This document shows, in pieces, positions 1-6,291 of a stretch of 7,189 nucleotides of DNA. The translations under genes were made by a program, and so were the position numbers. The DNA is taken from contig DATFYI010000014.1 of NCBI GenBank assembly GCA_035315125.1, positions 1 to 7,189 on the forward strand, in the 5' to 3' direction. The notes under the pieces are model-generated. The model saw nothing but the letters and a program-made list of their open reading frames with translations. It searched no databases and had not been told where the DNA came from. The stretch's first letter is position 1. Every line of letters starts with the position of its first letter. Origin of the DNA: DATFYI01 sp035315125. GTDB lineage: Bacteria; Chloroflexota; Anaerolineae; Anaerolineales; Anaerolineaceae.

Positions 1-730
1 CGCCTTCCATGGCAGTGGCCAGTTGCGGGCCAGCGCCAACCACAACGATACGCCGCGGGCCGGATTTGAAGGTGTGCGCCAGCTCACGCATCGAATTTTC
101 TGCATCGTCCAGTACACGGCGGGCTGCCTGCGGAGAATCCAATAAAACTGTTTCAAATTCAGAAAAGTCTTTTCCTTGCAAGCCAGCCAGCTCCACGGCC
201 AGCAGGTAAATTCGCAGCACTGAGGACAGGTAGGAGCGCGTCTTCGGCAAAGCGCGTTCGAGTCCCAGGCGGCTGGGAATGCAAACATCTGCCTGCTGCT
301 GGATGGCCGACCGGCTTCCGTCGGTTATGCCGAGGGTGAGCGCCCCGCCCTGCCGGGCCAGCTCAAGCGCCTGGATGACCGATTTGGTGGTGCCGGTGTG
401 AGAAATGCCGATCACGGCGGCCTCGTCCAGACGGGCCGGTGGGTAGGCGAAGAATTCAAAGGCATCGCTGGCAGTCGCCAGGCAGCCCGCCAGCTCTTGG
501 AATAGATAAGTCCCTGCCACGGCCGCAAAGTAGGATGTCCCGCAGCCCAGCAGATGCACAATGGATCTTTCTTTTATGGCCTGGGCGGCCTGCCGGATAC
601 GGTTGCGTACCGGCTCGGATAAGACATCCGCCAGACCGTCTGGAATCGATTGGATACCCTCCCACATGAGAAAAGGATGCTGGCTGCGCTCAAAGGCAGC
701 TTGAATTCCGGCGGGGATATTTTCACTCAT
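1..730 (-). CDS. SIS-domain sugar-phosphate isomerase/deaminase-like protein (partial, C-terminus outside window)
   Basis: Reading leftward from ATG at 730-728, the frame stays open for 243 codons to the window edge. Residues 56-150 form a first SIS (phosphosugar-binding) domain: HLLGCGTSYFAA (59-70) matches the GlmS-type sugar-binding loop, and GISHTGTTKSV (108-118) sits where GlmS has its SQSGET-type loop. LPKTRSYLSSVLRIYLLAVE (161-180) matches the helix that follows in GlmS isomerase domains. A second SIS domain begins at RRIVVVGAGPQLATAMEG (226-243) and is cut off. There is no N-terminal glutaminase domain, so this is not a full glucosamine-6-phosphate synthase. It more likely isomerises, deaminates or deglycates an amino-sugar phosphate in the cytosol, as NagB-II, AgaS or FrlB type proteins do. 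The substrate cannot be told, and the catalytic Glu region lies outside the window. An AAAGGG stretch 7 bases before the ATG can serve as ribosome binding site. The gene is divergent from the MgtC family gene. Confidence 0.86.
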   Translation of the reverse strand, partial: MSENIPAGIQAAFERSQHPFLMWEGIQSIPDGLADVLSEPVRNRIRQAAQAIKERSIVHLLGCGTSYFAAVAGTYLFQELAGCLATASDAFEFFAYPPARLDEAAVIGISHTGTTKSVIQALELARQGGALTLGITDGSRSAIQQQADVCIPSRLGLERALPKTRSYLSSVLRIYLLAVELAGLQGKDFSEFETVLLDSPQAARRVLDDAENSMRELAHTFKSGPRRIVVVGAGPQLATAMEG

Positions 731-828
731 AGCCTGACCCTTTGCAATGTGATCTTTCTTCTCATTCTACGACGAAGGCGGCGTTTTATCCAGAATCGGC
801 CACTTTAAAAATATATCTCAACCTGCCT

Positions 829-858
829 TTAACGCTTTTGCCCTGACAGTGCTATGAT
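829..858 (+). promoter_or_regulatory. Candidate sigma-70 type promoter with extended -10 for the MgtC family gene
   Basis: TTAACG (829-834) and TATGAT (853-858) are separated by 18 bases. The -10 hexamer is preceded by TG plus one base (TGC at 850-852), an extended -10. Transcription would begin near 865, giving a leader of about 40 bases to the ATG at 906. A weaker alternative, CTGACA (843-848) with TATACC (865-870), would start near 877. Both predict a start codon later than the upstream ATG at 876. Assignment is by consensus only. Confidence 0.5.
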
Positions 859-893
859 ATTGAATATACCCCTCTATGATCTTCGGATTACTC

Positions 894-898
894 GGGAG
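894..898 (+). promoter_or_regulatory. Shine-Dalgarno that decides the MgtC family start
   Basis: GGGAG lies 7 bases before the ATG at 906. The alternative in-frame ATG at 876 has only a pyrimidine-rich stretch and no purine-rich site before it. Confidence 0.65.
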
Positions 899-905
899 TC
901 GGCCC

Positions 906-1532
906 ATGGTAATTAATCCTGCGGACATTATAAAAATCCTTTTAGCAGTCCTGCTGGGCGGCTCGATCGGCATAGAACGTGAGGTTCGCCGAAAAGGTGC
1001 CGGACTGCGCACCATCACCCTGATTTGCATCGGCTCGACCTTATTCACAATATTGTCCAATCGAATCGATGGCACCGGCCGTATTGCAGCCAACATTGTT
1101 ACCGGCATTGGTTTTCTGGGCGCCGGGGTCATTCTGCATGAAAACAACCGCATCAAAGGACTGACCACTGCGGCGGATATCTGGGTGTCTGCTGCCATTG
1201 GGATGGCGATCGGCAGCGGTAATTATTTGATGAGTATAATTGCAACTGTCATCATATTGGTCGTGATGATCCTTTTTGCCCGATTTGAACTGCAGGTCGA
1301 CCGGCTCTGGGAAATTCGCGTTTATGAAATCACTTTGCCCTTTGATTCCAAAAAGGTAGAGCAACTGGAAGGAGAGATTCGCCGTTGCGGCTTGCGGTTG
1401 GGGGTCGAATCACGCATGAAGGTCAATGGAATGCTTTTATGTACCTGGAATGTGATGGGCTCAACCAAAAACCACGAGCGTTTTGTAGACCTAGCGCTGG
1501 CCGATCCGGACATCCGGCAAATCGAGTGGTAA
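906..1532 (+). CDS. MgtC/SapB family membrane protein
   Basis: The 208-residue protein has the MgtC family signature in order: LLGGSIGIERE (16-26), GAGLRTITLICIGS (31-44), the core NIVTGIGFLGAGVIL (63-77), and GLTTAADIWVSAAIG (85-99). About five hydrophobic segments (near 8-22, 37-52, 62-78, 89-105 and 108-125) form the inner-membrane part. Residues about 136-208 form a small soluble tail that fits the ACT-like C-terminal domain of longer MgtC proteins. MgtC of Salmonella helps growth in low magnesium and inside macrophages and acts on the F1Fo ATP synthase. Environmental homologues are mostly uncharacterised, so virulence should not be inferred. The start at 906 is preferred over the in-frame ATG at 876 because it has a good ribosome binding site and fits the predicted promoter. 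The DUF2252 gene follows after 11 bases. Confidence 0.93.
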   Translation: MVINPADIIKILLAVLLGGSIGIEREVRRKGAGLRTITLICIGSTLFTILSNRIDGTGRIAANIVTGIGFLGAGVILHENNRIKGLTTAADIWVSAAIGMAIGSGNYLMSIIATVIILVVMILFARFELQVDRLWEIRVYEITLPFDSKKVEQLEGEIRRCGLRLGVESRMKVNGMLLCTWNVMGSTKNHERFVDLALADPDIRQIEW

Positions 1533-1543
1533 AAGAGGAAAAG

Positions 1544-2626
1544 ATGAATATCATTGAATCGACCCAAAAATATGAAAACTGGTTGGAGCAGCGTATTCCG
1601 ATCATTCAAGAGGATCTCGCCAGCAAACATAATGCCATGCGAGAAGCGGCCTTCCCGTTTCTGCGGGCCACTTTCTACCGCTGGGTGCAGCTCTGGCCGG
1701 AAATTTGTGCTGATCTGGCTTCCGCCCCGGCCATTTTGAGCGTTGGAGATTTACACGTCGAGAACCTGGGCACCTGGCGAGATAAGGAAGGCCGGCTGGC
1801 CTGGGGCGTCAACGATTTCGACGAGGCTTATCCGGCGGCTTACACGAATGACCTGGTGCGGCTGGCTGCCAGCGCCATCCTGGCCAGCCAGGAACAGGTC
1901 TTAGCCATCCAACCGCCAAAGGCTTGCCAGGCCATTCTGGATGGTTATCAAAAAACGCTGGAAAATCACGGCCAGCCTTTCGTGTTGGCCGAACAGCATG
2001 AGCACCTGCGGGAGTGGGCTATCAGCCAATCGCGCGCACCGCTGCCCTTCTGGCAAAAATTGCAGGAACTGACCCCCCTCACCAATACGCCAGCGCCGGT
2101 GCAGGCGCTTTTACAAACGTCTTTACCGGCGGGTTACTCGAACGCCAGCATTGTCCACCGCGTGGCCGGGCTGGGCAGCCTGGGCAGGCAGCGCTACACC
2201 ATCATTGCCGATTGGGGCGGTGCTAAGATTGCGCGCGAGGCCAAGCAACTGCTGGATTCGGCCTGGATTTGGGAAAAGCCAAAAGCACAAAGCGGAGAGA
2301 TCCTTTACCAGAAAATAATCGAACGGTCCATCCGAAGCCCAGATCCATTTACAAGCCAACATAACGATTGGCTGGTGCGCCGGATTGCCCCGGATTGCAG
2401 CCGGATCGAGCTGGCAGCACTGCCCAAAGAACGCGACGAAACCCTTTTGCTGGCTGCGATGGGTTCAGAAACTGCCAATATCCACCTGGGCAACGCACCC
2501 GAAGCTGCCGGCCAAATCATGGCAGACCTATCCAGCCTGCCCAAAGACTGGCTTTTAAAAGGCAGCCAGGCCATGGTCAATGCTACCCTGAAAGATTGGG
2601 AAGATTGGAAGAAATCGGCGAAGTAG
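1544..2626 (+). CDS. DUF2252 family protein
   Basis: The 360-residue protein matches DUF2252 (PF10009), a family of unknown function. Motifs seen in order are an N-terminal KHNAMREAAFPFLRATFYRW (28-47), GDLHVENLG (68-76), the acidic VNDFDEAY (89-96), NDLVRLAAS (102-110), the glycine-rich VAGLGSLGRQRY (207-218), and REAKQLLDS (231-239). The GDLHxEN and DFDEA motifs resemble the catalytic loop and metal-binding Asp motif of aminoglycoside phosphotransferase-like kinases, so an ATP-dependent small-molecule kinase is a reasonable guess, not a demonstrated function. No signal peptide or membrane span is seen, so it should be cytosolic. The start is the ATG at 1544, with AGAGG five bases upstream. 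The same frame is open from 1385 but that part overlaps the MgtC gene and lacks family similarity. Its closeness to the MgtC gene implies one transcript. Confidence 0.92.
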   Translation: MNIIESTQKYENWLEQRIPIIQEDLASKHNAMREAAFPFLRATFYRWVQLWPEICADLASAPAILSVGDLHVENLGTWRDKEGRLAWGVNDFDEAYPAAYTNDLVRLAASAILASQEQVLAIQPPKACQAILDGYQKTLENHGQPFVLAEQHEHLREWAISQSRAPLPFWQKLQELTPLTNTPAPVQALLQTSLPAGYSNASIVHRVAGLGSLGRQRYTIIADWGGAKIAREAKQLLDSAWIWEKPKAQSGEILYQKIIERSIRSPDPFTSQHNDWLVRRIAPDCSRIELAALPKERDETLLLAAMGSETANIHLGNAPEAAGQIMADLSSLPKDWLLKGSQAMVNATLKDWEDWKKSAK

Positions 2627-2685
2627 AGCCTGGCAAATCTTCTAAAAGGGCAGCCTGAGGTAAAATAGGGAAGAGGAACGCGCCC

Positions 2686-3465
2686 ATGCTGCTTAGCACC
2701 GATATTGGAAATACCAACATCAAGTTCGGCCTGTTTGACGGCGAGCGCTTGGTCTGCCATTGGCGAATAGCCACCGATCGCAGCCGTCTGCCGGATGAAT
2801 ATGCCGTACTGTTACTCAGCCTGTTTGGTTCAGAAGGGCTGCACGCCCAGGACATCAGCGGCTGTGCCATCTCATCGGTGGTACCCGTGCTTGGCCAGGT
2901 ATTTTTGGAAATCTCCCAGCGTTATTTCCATCAAGAACCGTTGCTGGTGGCCCCTGGAATTAAAACTGGAATGCGCATCAACACCGATTATCCGGATGAG
3001 GTTGGATCCGATCTGGTGATGAATGCGCTGGCGGCACGCCATTTATACGGAACGCCGGTGATTGTGATTAGTTTTGGAACTGCGACTTCCTTTGTGGCAG
3101 TATCTTCCCAGGGCGACCTTGAGGGGGTAGTCATTGCACCGGGTATCTATACCAGCGGGGATAATTTATTCCGTTCAACCGCCACCCTGCCGCAAGTGGC
3201 GCTTTCTCGACCGGCTACCGCTATCGGAAAGAATACCGTCCGCTCCATCCAGTCCGGGTTTGTTTTTGGTTTTGCAGCCTTAGTCGAAGGCCTGGTTGAG
3301 CGGATACGCGCCGAGCTGGGGACAAATGCCAGGGTGGTGGCGACCGGCGGTCTTGCCAATCTGATCACGCCAGAGACCCGGGTGATAGAAGCGGTTGAGC
3401 CGAATTTAGCCTTGATCGGTTTGCGTTTGATGTACGATCTCAACCGGCCTGCCCAGCCGGGCTAA
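2686..3465 (+). CDS. coaX: Type III pantothenate kinase (CoaX) family protein, with altered active-site residues
   Basis: The 259-residue protein has the usual CoaX length and scaffold of the ASKHA fold: DIGNTNIKFGLFD (6-18, ATP phosphate binding), ISSVVP (62-67), GIKTGMRINTDYPDEVGSD (91-109), FGTATSF (130-136), IAPGI (150-154), GKNTVRSIQSGFVFG (181-195) and the late VVATGGLANLI (217-227). CoaX phosphorylates pantothenate as the first step of coenzyme A synthesis, in the cytosol, with a monovalent cation and no CoA feedback. Unlike typical members, the GxDR motif reads GSDL (107-110, Arg lost but Asp109 kept), and the Asp normally before FGTA is Ser129; TTFD reads TSFV (134-137). Activity is therefore uncertain and it could be a divergent paralogue. 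AGAGG lies 9 bases before the ATG. It lies 59 bases after the DUF2252 gene and may share its transcript. Confidence 0.88.
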   Translation: MLLSTDIGNTNIKFGLFDGERLVCHWRIATDRSRLPDEYAVLLLSLFGSEGLHAQDISGCAISSVVPVLGQVFLEISQRYFHQEPLLVAPGIKTGMRINTDYPDEVGSDLVMNALAARHLYGTPVIVISFGTATSFVAVSSQGDLEGVVIAPGIYTSGDNLFRSTATLPQVALSRPATAIGKNTVRSIQSGFVFGFAALVEGLVERIRAELGTNARVVATGGLANLITPETRVIEAVEPNLALIGLRLMYDLNRPAQPG

Positions 3466-3475
3466 TCTTTTTTTT
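3451..3475 (+). terminator. Probable intrinsic terminator overlapping the coaX stop codon
   Basis: GCCC (3451-3454) pairs with GGGC (3459-3462) around a four-base loop. An alternative stem CCGGC (3444-3448) with GCCGG (3456-3460) uses overlapping bases. The TAA stop and two further bases lead into eight T residues (3468-3475). The stem lies inside the final codons of coaX. The stem is short, so strength is uncertain. Confidence 0.55.
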
Positions 3476-3476
3476 C

Positions 3477-3508
3477 TTGCATGATATTTTTCAAACGCCT
3501 GCCACAAT
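3477..3508 (+). promoter_or_regulatory. Weak candidate promoter for the large membrane protein gene
   Basis: TTGCAT (3477-3482) and an extended -10 like TGC+CACAAT (3500-3508) are separated by 20 bases, longer than ideal. Initiation near 3515 would leave almost no leader before the ATG at 3518. The assignment is weak but sits directly after the terminator, where a new promoter is expected. Confidence 0.25.
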
Positions 3509-3517
3509 CAATTGTAT

Positions 3518-6100
3518 ATGAGCCGCCCATCGAAATATAAGCTAGTGATAGCCTTTTTGCTCTTTGCGGTCGAGAGCTGTGTGGCCGCCTGGCTAACTTT
3601 TTTTGTGGAGACGGACGCAAAAAACTCATTTTTCCTGGGACGTTCCGTCGAACGCTGGGGCTTGAGCATGCTGCTGGCTGGTTTGACGGTCGCGTCGATT
3701 GGAACCGCCATCTCAATTTACCGGAACGAAAAATTTGGTTCCAAAATTACCGCCCTGTTGGCAAGCAGAAACTGGCAGGTTGGCATCGTTTTAGGGCTGC
3801 TGCTGTTGGCGTTTTTATTGAACCTGGGGTATTTTTCAAAAACATTTATCGTCCGGTTGGCCCCGGCGGGTGTCTGTGTGTGGCTGATCGGCTTAGAGCT
3901 GCTTTTTTTTGCTGCCGCGGCAAATACTTCCCCCGCCGACCTGAAATCTGAGACGCCTGCCTCTAAAAGGGCCTGGATCGTTACCACAATCTGCATCCTG
4001 GGTATCTATCTGGCAGCTTTGCTCCCTTCCAAAATTCCGGCTTTGATGGACGGCGCGCCCTGGAACACGCCGCTGGAATTTATCCTGTTGGCGCTGCTGC
4101 TGCCGTTGGCTATTCTGGTGAACTGGCGAACTTTTTCCAGACGCTGGATGCTGATTCTGACCGCCCTGGCGCTGGCAGTCAAGCTTTTCTTAGACCTGTT
4201 TGCCCCGGCCAGCGGGATCAGCATCCTGGCCTATACCAGCCAGGCGAACATGCAACAGGGAAACTGGATGCGAGGCTACGAATCGGTGCTGGATGGATCT
4301 GCCAGCGCGCTGATGCGACAACCCTATGATAATTACCGCCAGTTCCCGTTAGAGTGGGTCAATAACCAGTATTATGATGTAAAAAACACCTGGCTAGGGC
4401 TGAAACTATCCGCATACGCCAGGCTTGACCCAGGCGAAAGATTGGTTTTTGTGGCAAATGGATTCACTCAAGGCGAAATCGATTTTATCGACACACGGAC
4501 AGGGCAAAAATACCAGACATTATTTATGAACGGCGACCAACCGGTCAATCCAGAAATCTACTCGAGTGCGCCGGCTACCCGCACGTTTCAGTTGCAAGGA
4601 GAGCTGGTTTACAAAGGAGATAGCAACTATCGATTAATACCCTTGCTGGTATCTTCTAATGGAGCCATCTCTGACCCGCTGGCACAGGGAAAAATTTGGA
4701 GGTCCCAGAGCGCACTGAACCTAAGCCAGGGTCAGCTCAATTTTTTCCGTTTTTTGAGCAGCCTGGCGGATGGTTTGCTGATCCTGGTAATCGTGGCCGG
4801 GCTGGTTTGGGGCGTCTGGGATTTATTTTGCCGGAGCCTGATTGGCTCGCTGGATTTGTACCTGGCAGCCAGCGCAGCTCTGGTTTATTTATTTTTCAAT
4901 CTCCAGCCGAATATGAATATGAACAGCTATATCGAGGGGTTCATATTAGGCGCTGTGATGATCAAAGCTCTTGAAACCATTCTAAAAAAGAAACAACATG
5001 CAAATCCGGGCGATTTCTCGATCGCCATACTGCCCATCCTGCTGGTTTCTTTATTAAGTCTGAATGTCCTGACTTTGAGGCAAATCACTATTTTCCCAGG
5101 TGGCCAGGACGGCCTGGAATACCAGACCCTGGGGCGCGACATCTTTGTAAATGCAGATTATCTCATGCTCAATGCCCCACCGCGTGCTTACAAAGTGCTC
5201 TTTCCGTTTGTGGTTGGCAGCTTGCACGTGCTTTTTGGCCAATCCTCCGCCAGCCTGTTTTTCCTGTATGCCTGGTGCGCAGGACTGACAGCAAAATATT
5301 GCCTGGAAATATTGTCCTTGCTAAAAATTCCACGTAGTTACGGCGATGCAGCCGTGTTGATTCTTTTATTCTTATGGTTGGGGCCATTGTTCAACATTTA
5401 TTATTTTTCGTTCGGATTGATCGAACCGGTGGCCACATTATGCCTGATATTGCTTTTCTATTTTGCGCTGCGGCGAAAATTGTGGCAAACGTTCATGACC
5501 GGCGCCCTGGTTGTGCTTTTCAGGCTGGATTATCTTGGGGCAGCTTTGGCGGGGATTTTCTTAACCGGCAACATGCTGCAAGGAACATTCCGCATGGTTT
5601 GGAGATCGTTGCTGCATTTCATCGTTAATAAATGGAAAATGCTGCTGGCTTACGCCTCCAGTCTGCTGGCACTGCCGGTGATCATAACGTTATTTTATTA
5701 TTTTATTCACCCCGGTTACCAATTGAGCGCCAGTGATACTCGCTACACTTCCGTAGCCGATATGCTGCAAGGGCTATTCAAGATCCTTAATGGAGGATCT
5801 CAATCAGATATTCAAAGCTGGCTGACCCAATTTCCACTGGATATCAATATATTGCTGATCGTGCTTTATCTGGGGACTTTACTGGGCCTCTTGTCTTTAT
5901 TGGTTCGTTTTAAAACGCTGGAGCGCATCGATGCCCGTTTTGGGATTGTGCTGGCAGGCTTCTACCTCACATACATGCTGGCCAGACCGACCGGATATTC
6001 TCCCCGCTTCAGCACGCCGCTGGTGCCGCTGGCATTAATCATCATCATGGCTGCCATTCATCAAGTTTACTCGGCTAAAGCGATCTGCCCGACCGAATAA
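3518..6100 (+). CDS. Large polytopic membrane protein, probable GT-C type glycosyltransferase with N-terminal membrane module
   Basis: The 860-residue protein has two membrane bundles. The first has about seven hydrophobic segments (near 8-30, 49-68, 87-105, 113-134, 151-170, 186-202 and 209-228). Residues about 229-412 form a soluble, mostly polar, Tyr/Asn/Gln-rich stretch, probably outside the membrane. About a dozen further segments follow (414-436, 445-461, 471-487, 500-519 and then 560-850). In the second bundle, the first loop holds PGGQDGLEYQTLGRDIF (527-543), which resembles the loop carrying the catalytic Asp in GT-C (PMT/GT39/GT83-like) enzymes. The end has SPRFSTPLVPLA (828-839), like the RYxxPxxP motif in their last membrane segments. 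GT-C enzymes transfer sugars from polyprenyl-phosphate donors to protein, lipid or glycan outside the membrane; the substrate here is unknown. ATG 3518 is preferred to a TTG two codons upstream; neither has a clear ribosome binding site. I do not recognise the specific gene. Confidence 0.82.
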   Translation: MSRPSKYKLVIAFLLFAVESCVAAWLTFFVETDAKNSFFLGRSVERWGLSMLLAGLTVASIGTAISIYRNEKFGSKITALLASRNWQVGIVLGLLLLAFLLNLGYFSKTFIVRLAPAGVCVWLIGLELLFFAAAANTSPADLKSETPASKRAWIVTTICILGIYLAALLPSKIPALMDGAPWNTPLEFILLALLLPLAILVNWRTFSRRWMLILTALALAVKLFLDLFAPASGISILAYTSQANMQQGNWMRGYESVLDGSASALMRQPYDNYRQFPLEWVNNQYYDVKNTWLGLKLSAYARLDPGERLVFVANGFTQGEIDFIDTRTGQKYQTLFMNGDQPVNPEIYSSAPATRTFQLQGELVYKGDSNYRLIPLLVSSNGAISDPLAQGKIWRSQSALNLSQGQLNFFRFLSSLADGLLILVIVAGLVWGVWDLFCRSLIGSLDLYLAASAALVYLFFNLQPNMNMNSYIEGFILGAVMIKALETILKKKQHANPGDFSIAILPILLVSLLSLNVLTLRQITIFPGGQDGLEYQTLGRDIFVNADYLMLNAPPRAYKVLFPFVVGSLHVLFGQSSASLFFLYAWCAGLTAKYCLEILSLLKIPRSYGDAAVLILLFLWLGPLFNIYYFSFGLIEPVATLCLILLFYFALRRKLWQTFMTGALVVLFRLDYLGAALAGIFLTGNMLQGTFRMVWRSLLHFIVNKWKMLLAYASSLLALPVIITLFYYFIHPGYQLSASDTRYTSVADMLQGLFKILNGGSQSDIQSWLTQFPLDINILLIVLYLGTLLGLLSLLVRFKTLERIDARFGIVLAGFYLTYMLARPTGYSPRFSTPLVPLALIIIMAAIHQVYSAKAICPTE

Positions 6101-6232
6101 TTTCATGATAAACTTAGCCGTCCCCCCTCTTTCCCGTAAAGGTTTGTGGCAGTTTGACCGCTTATTCCCGGCGGACTGCTCGATATAAAAAGCCGGTCGC
6201 ACATACGTGGGCCACGCAAAATGGACGGAGCT

Positions 6233-6264
6233 GAGATTGCTTCGCAAAGATCGCTCGCAATGAC
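6233..6264. repeat. Short palindromic dispersed-type repeat
   Basis: The minus strand reads GTCATTGCGAGCGA at one end and GCGAAGCAATCTC at the other, with ATTGC and GCAAT as inverted arms. This pattern is familiar from intergenic palindromic elements spread through many bacterial genomes, including Rickettsia-type palindromes and environmental lineages. Only one copy is in the window, so repetition is recalled from general knowledge and not shown here. Confidence 0.5.
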
Positions 6265-6276
6265 ATTCGTATTAAA

Positions 6277-6283
6277 TAAGGAG
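6277..6283 (+). promoter_or_regulatory. Strong Shine-Dalgarno that fixes a TTG start
   Basis: TAAGGAG lies 8 bases before TTG at 6292. It makes the TTG the clear start, ahead of the in-frame ATG at 6361, which would remove the conserved N-terminal strand of the protein. Confidence 0.75.
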
Positions 6284-6291
6284 TATCTTCG

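Larger units (their letters stand above)
6101..6291. other. Intergenic region before the DUF362 gene
   Basis: No convincing gene is present. Besides the palindromic repeat at 6233-6264, there is an inverted repeat GACCG (6156-6160) with CGGTC (6194-6198) and an A/T-rich TATAAA at 6184-6189 that could be a -10 element but lacks a well-spaced -35. No clear terminator follows the upstream membrane protein gene. Confidence 0.5.

Noticed and set aside
439..669. Open frame of 76 codons on the plus strand
   Set aside because: It is antisense to the SIS-domain gene, whose protein matches its family throughout this stretch.
818..1198. Open frame of 126 codons on the minus strand
   Set aside because: It lies antisense to the clear MgtC family gene, has no recognisable motif, and its amino-acid make-up is that of a shadow frame.
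1385..1543. Upstream extension of the DUF2252 frame
   Set aside because: It overlaps the end of the MgtC gene in another frame and lacks family similarity; the ATG at 1544 has a good ribosome binding site.
2305..2760. Open frame of 151 codons on the minus strand across the DUF2252/CoaX junction
   Set aside because: It opposes two well-supported genes, has no family motifs, and no convincing start signal.
6154..6189. TTGACC with TATAAA as a promoter for the DUF362 gene
   Set aside because: The hexamers are good but are 24 bases apart, too far for a normal sigma-70 promoter.
6156..6198. Inverted repeat GACCG/CGGTC as a terminator of the membrane protein gene
   Set aside because: The arms are only five bases, the loop is over 30 bases, and no T tract follows.
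6035..6247. Open frame of 70 codons on the minus strand through the intergenic region
   Set aside because: It overlaps the end of the membrane protein gene and the intergenic region, and has no motif or ribosome binding site that I can see.
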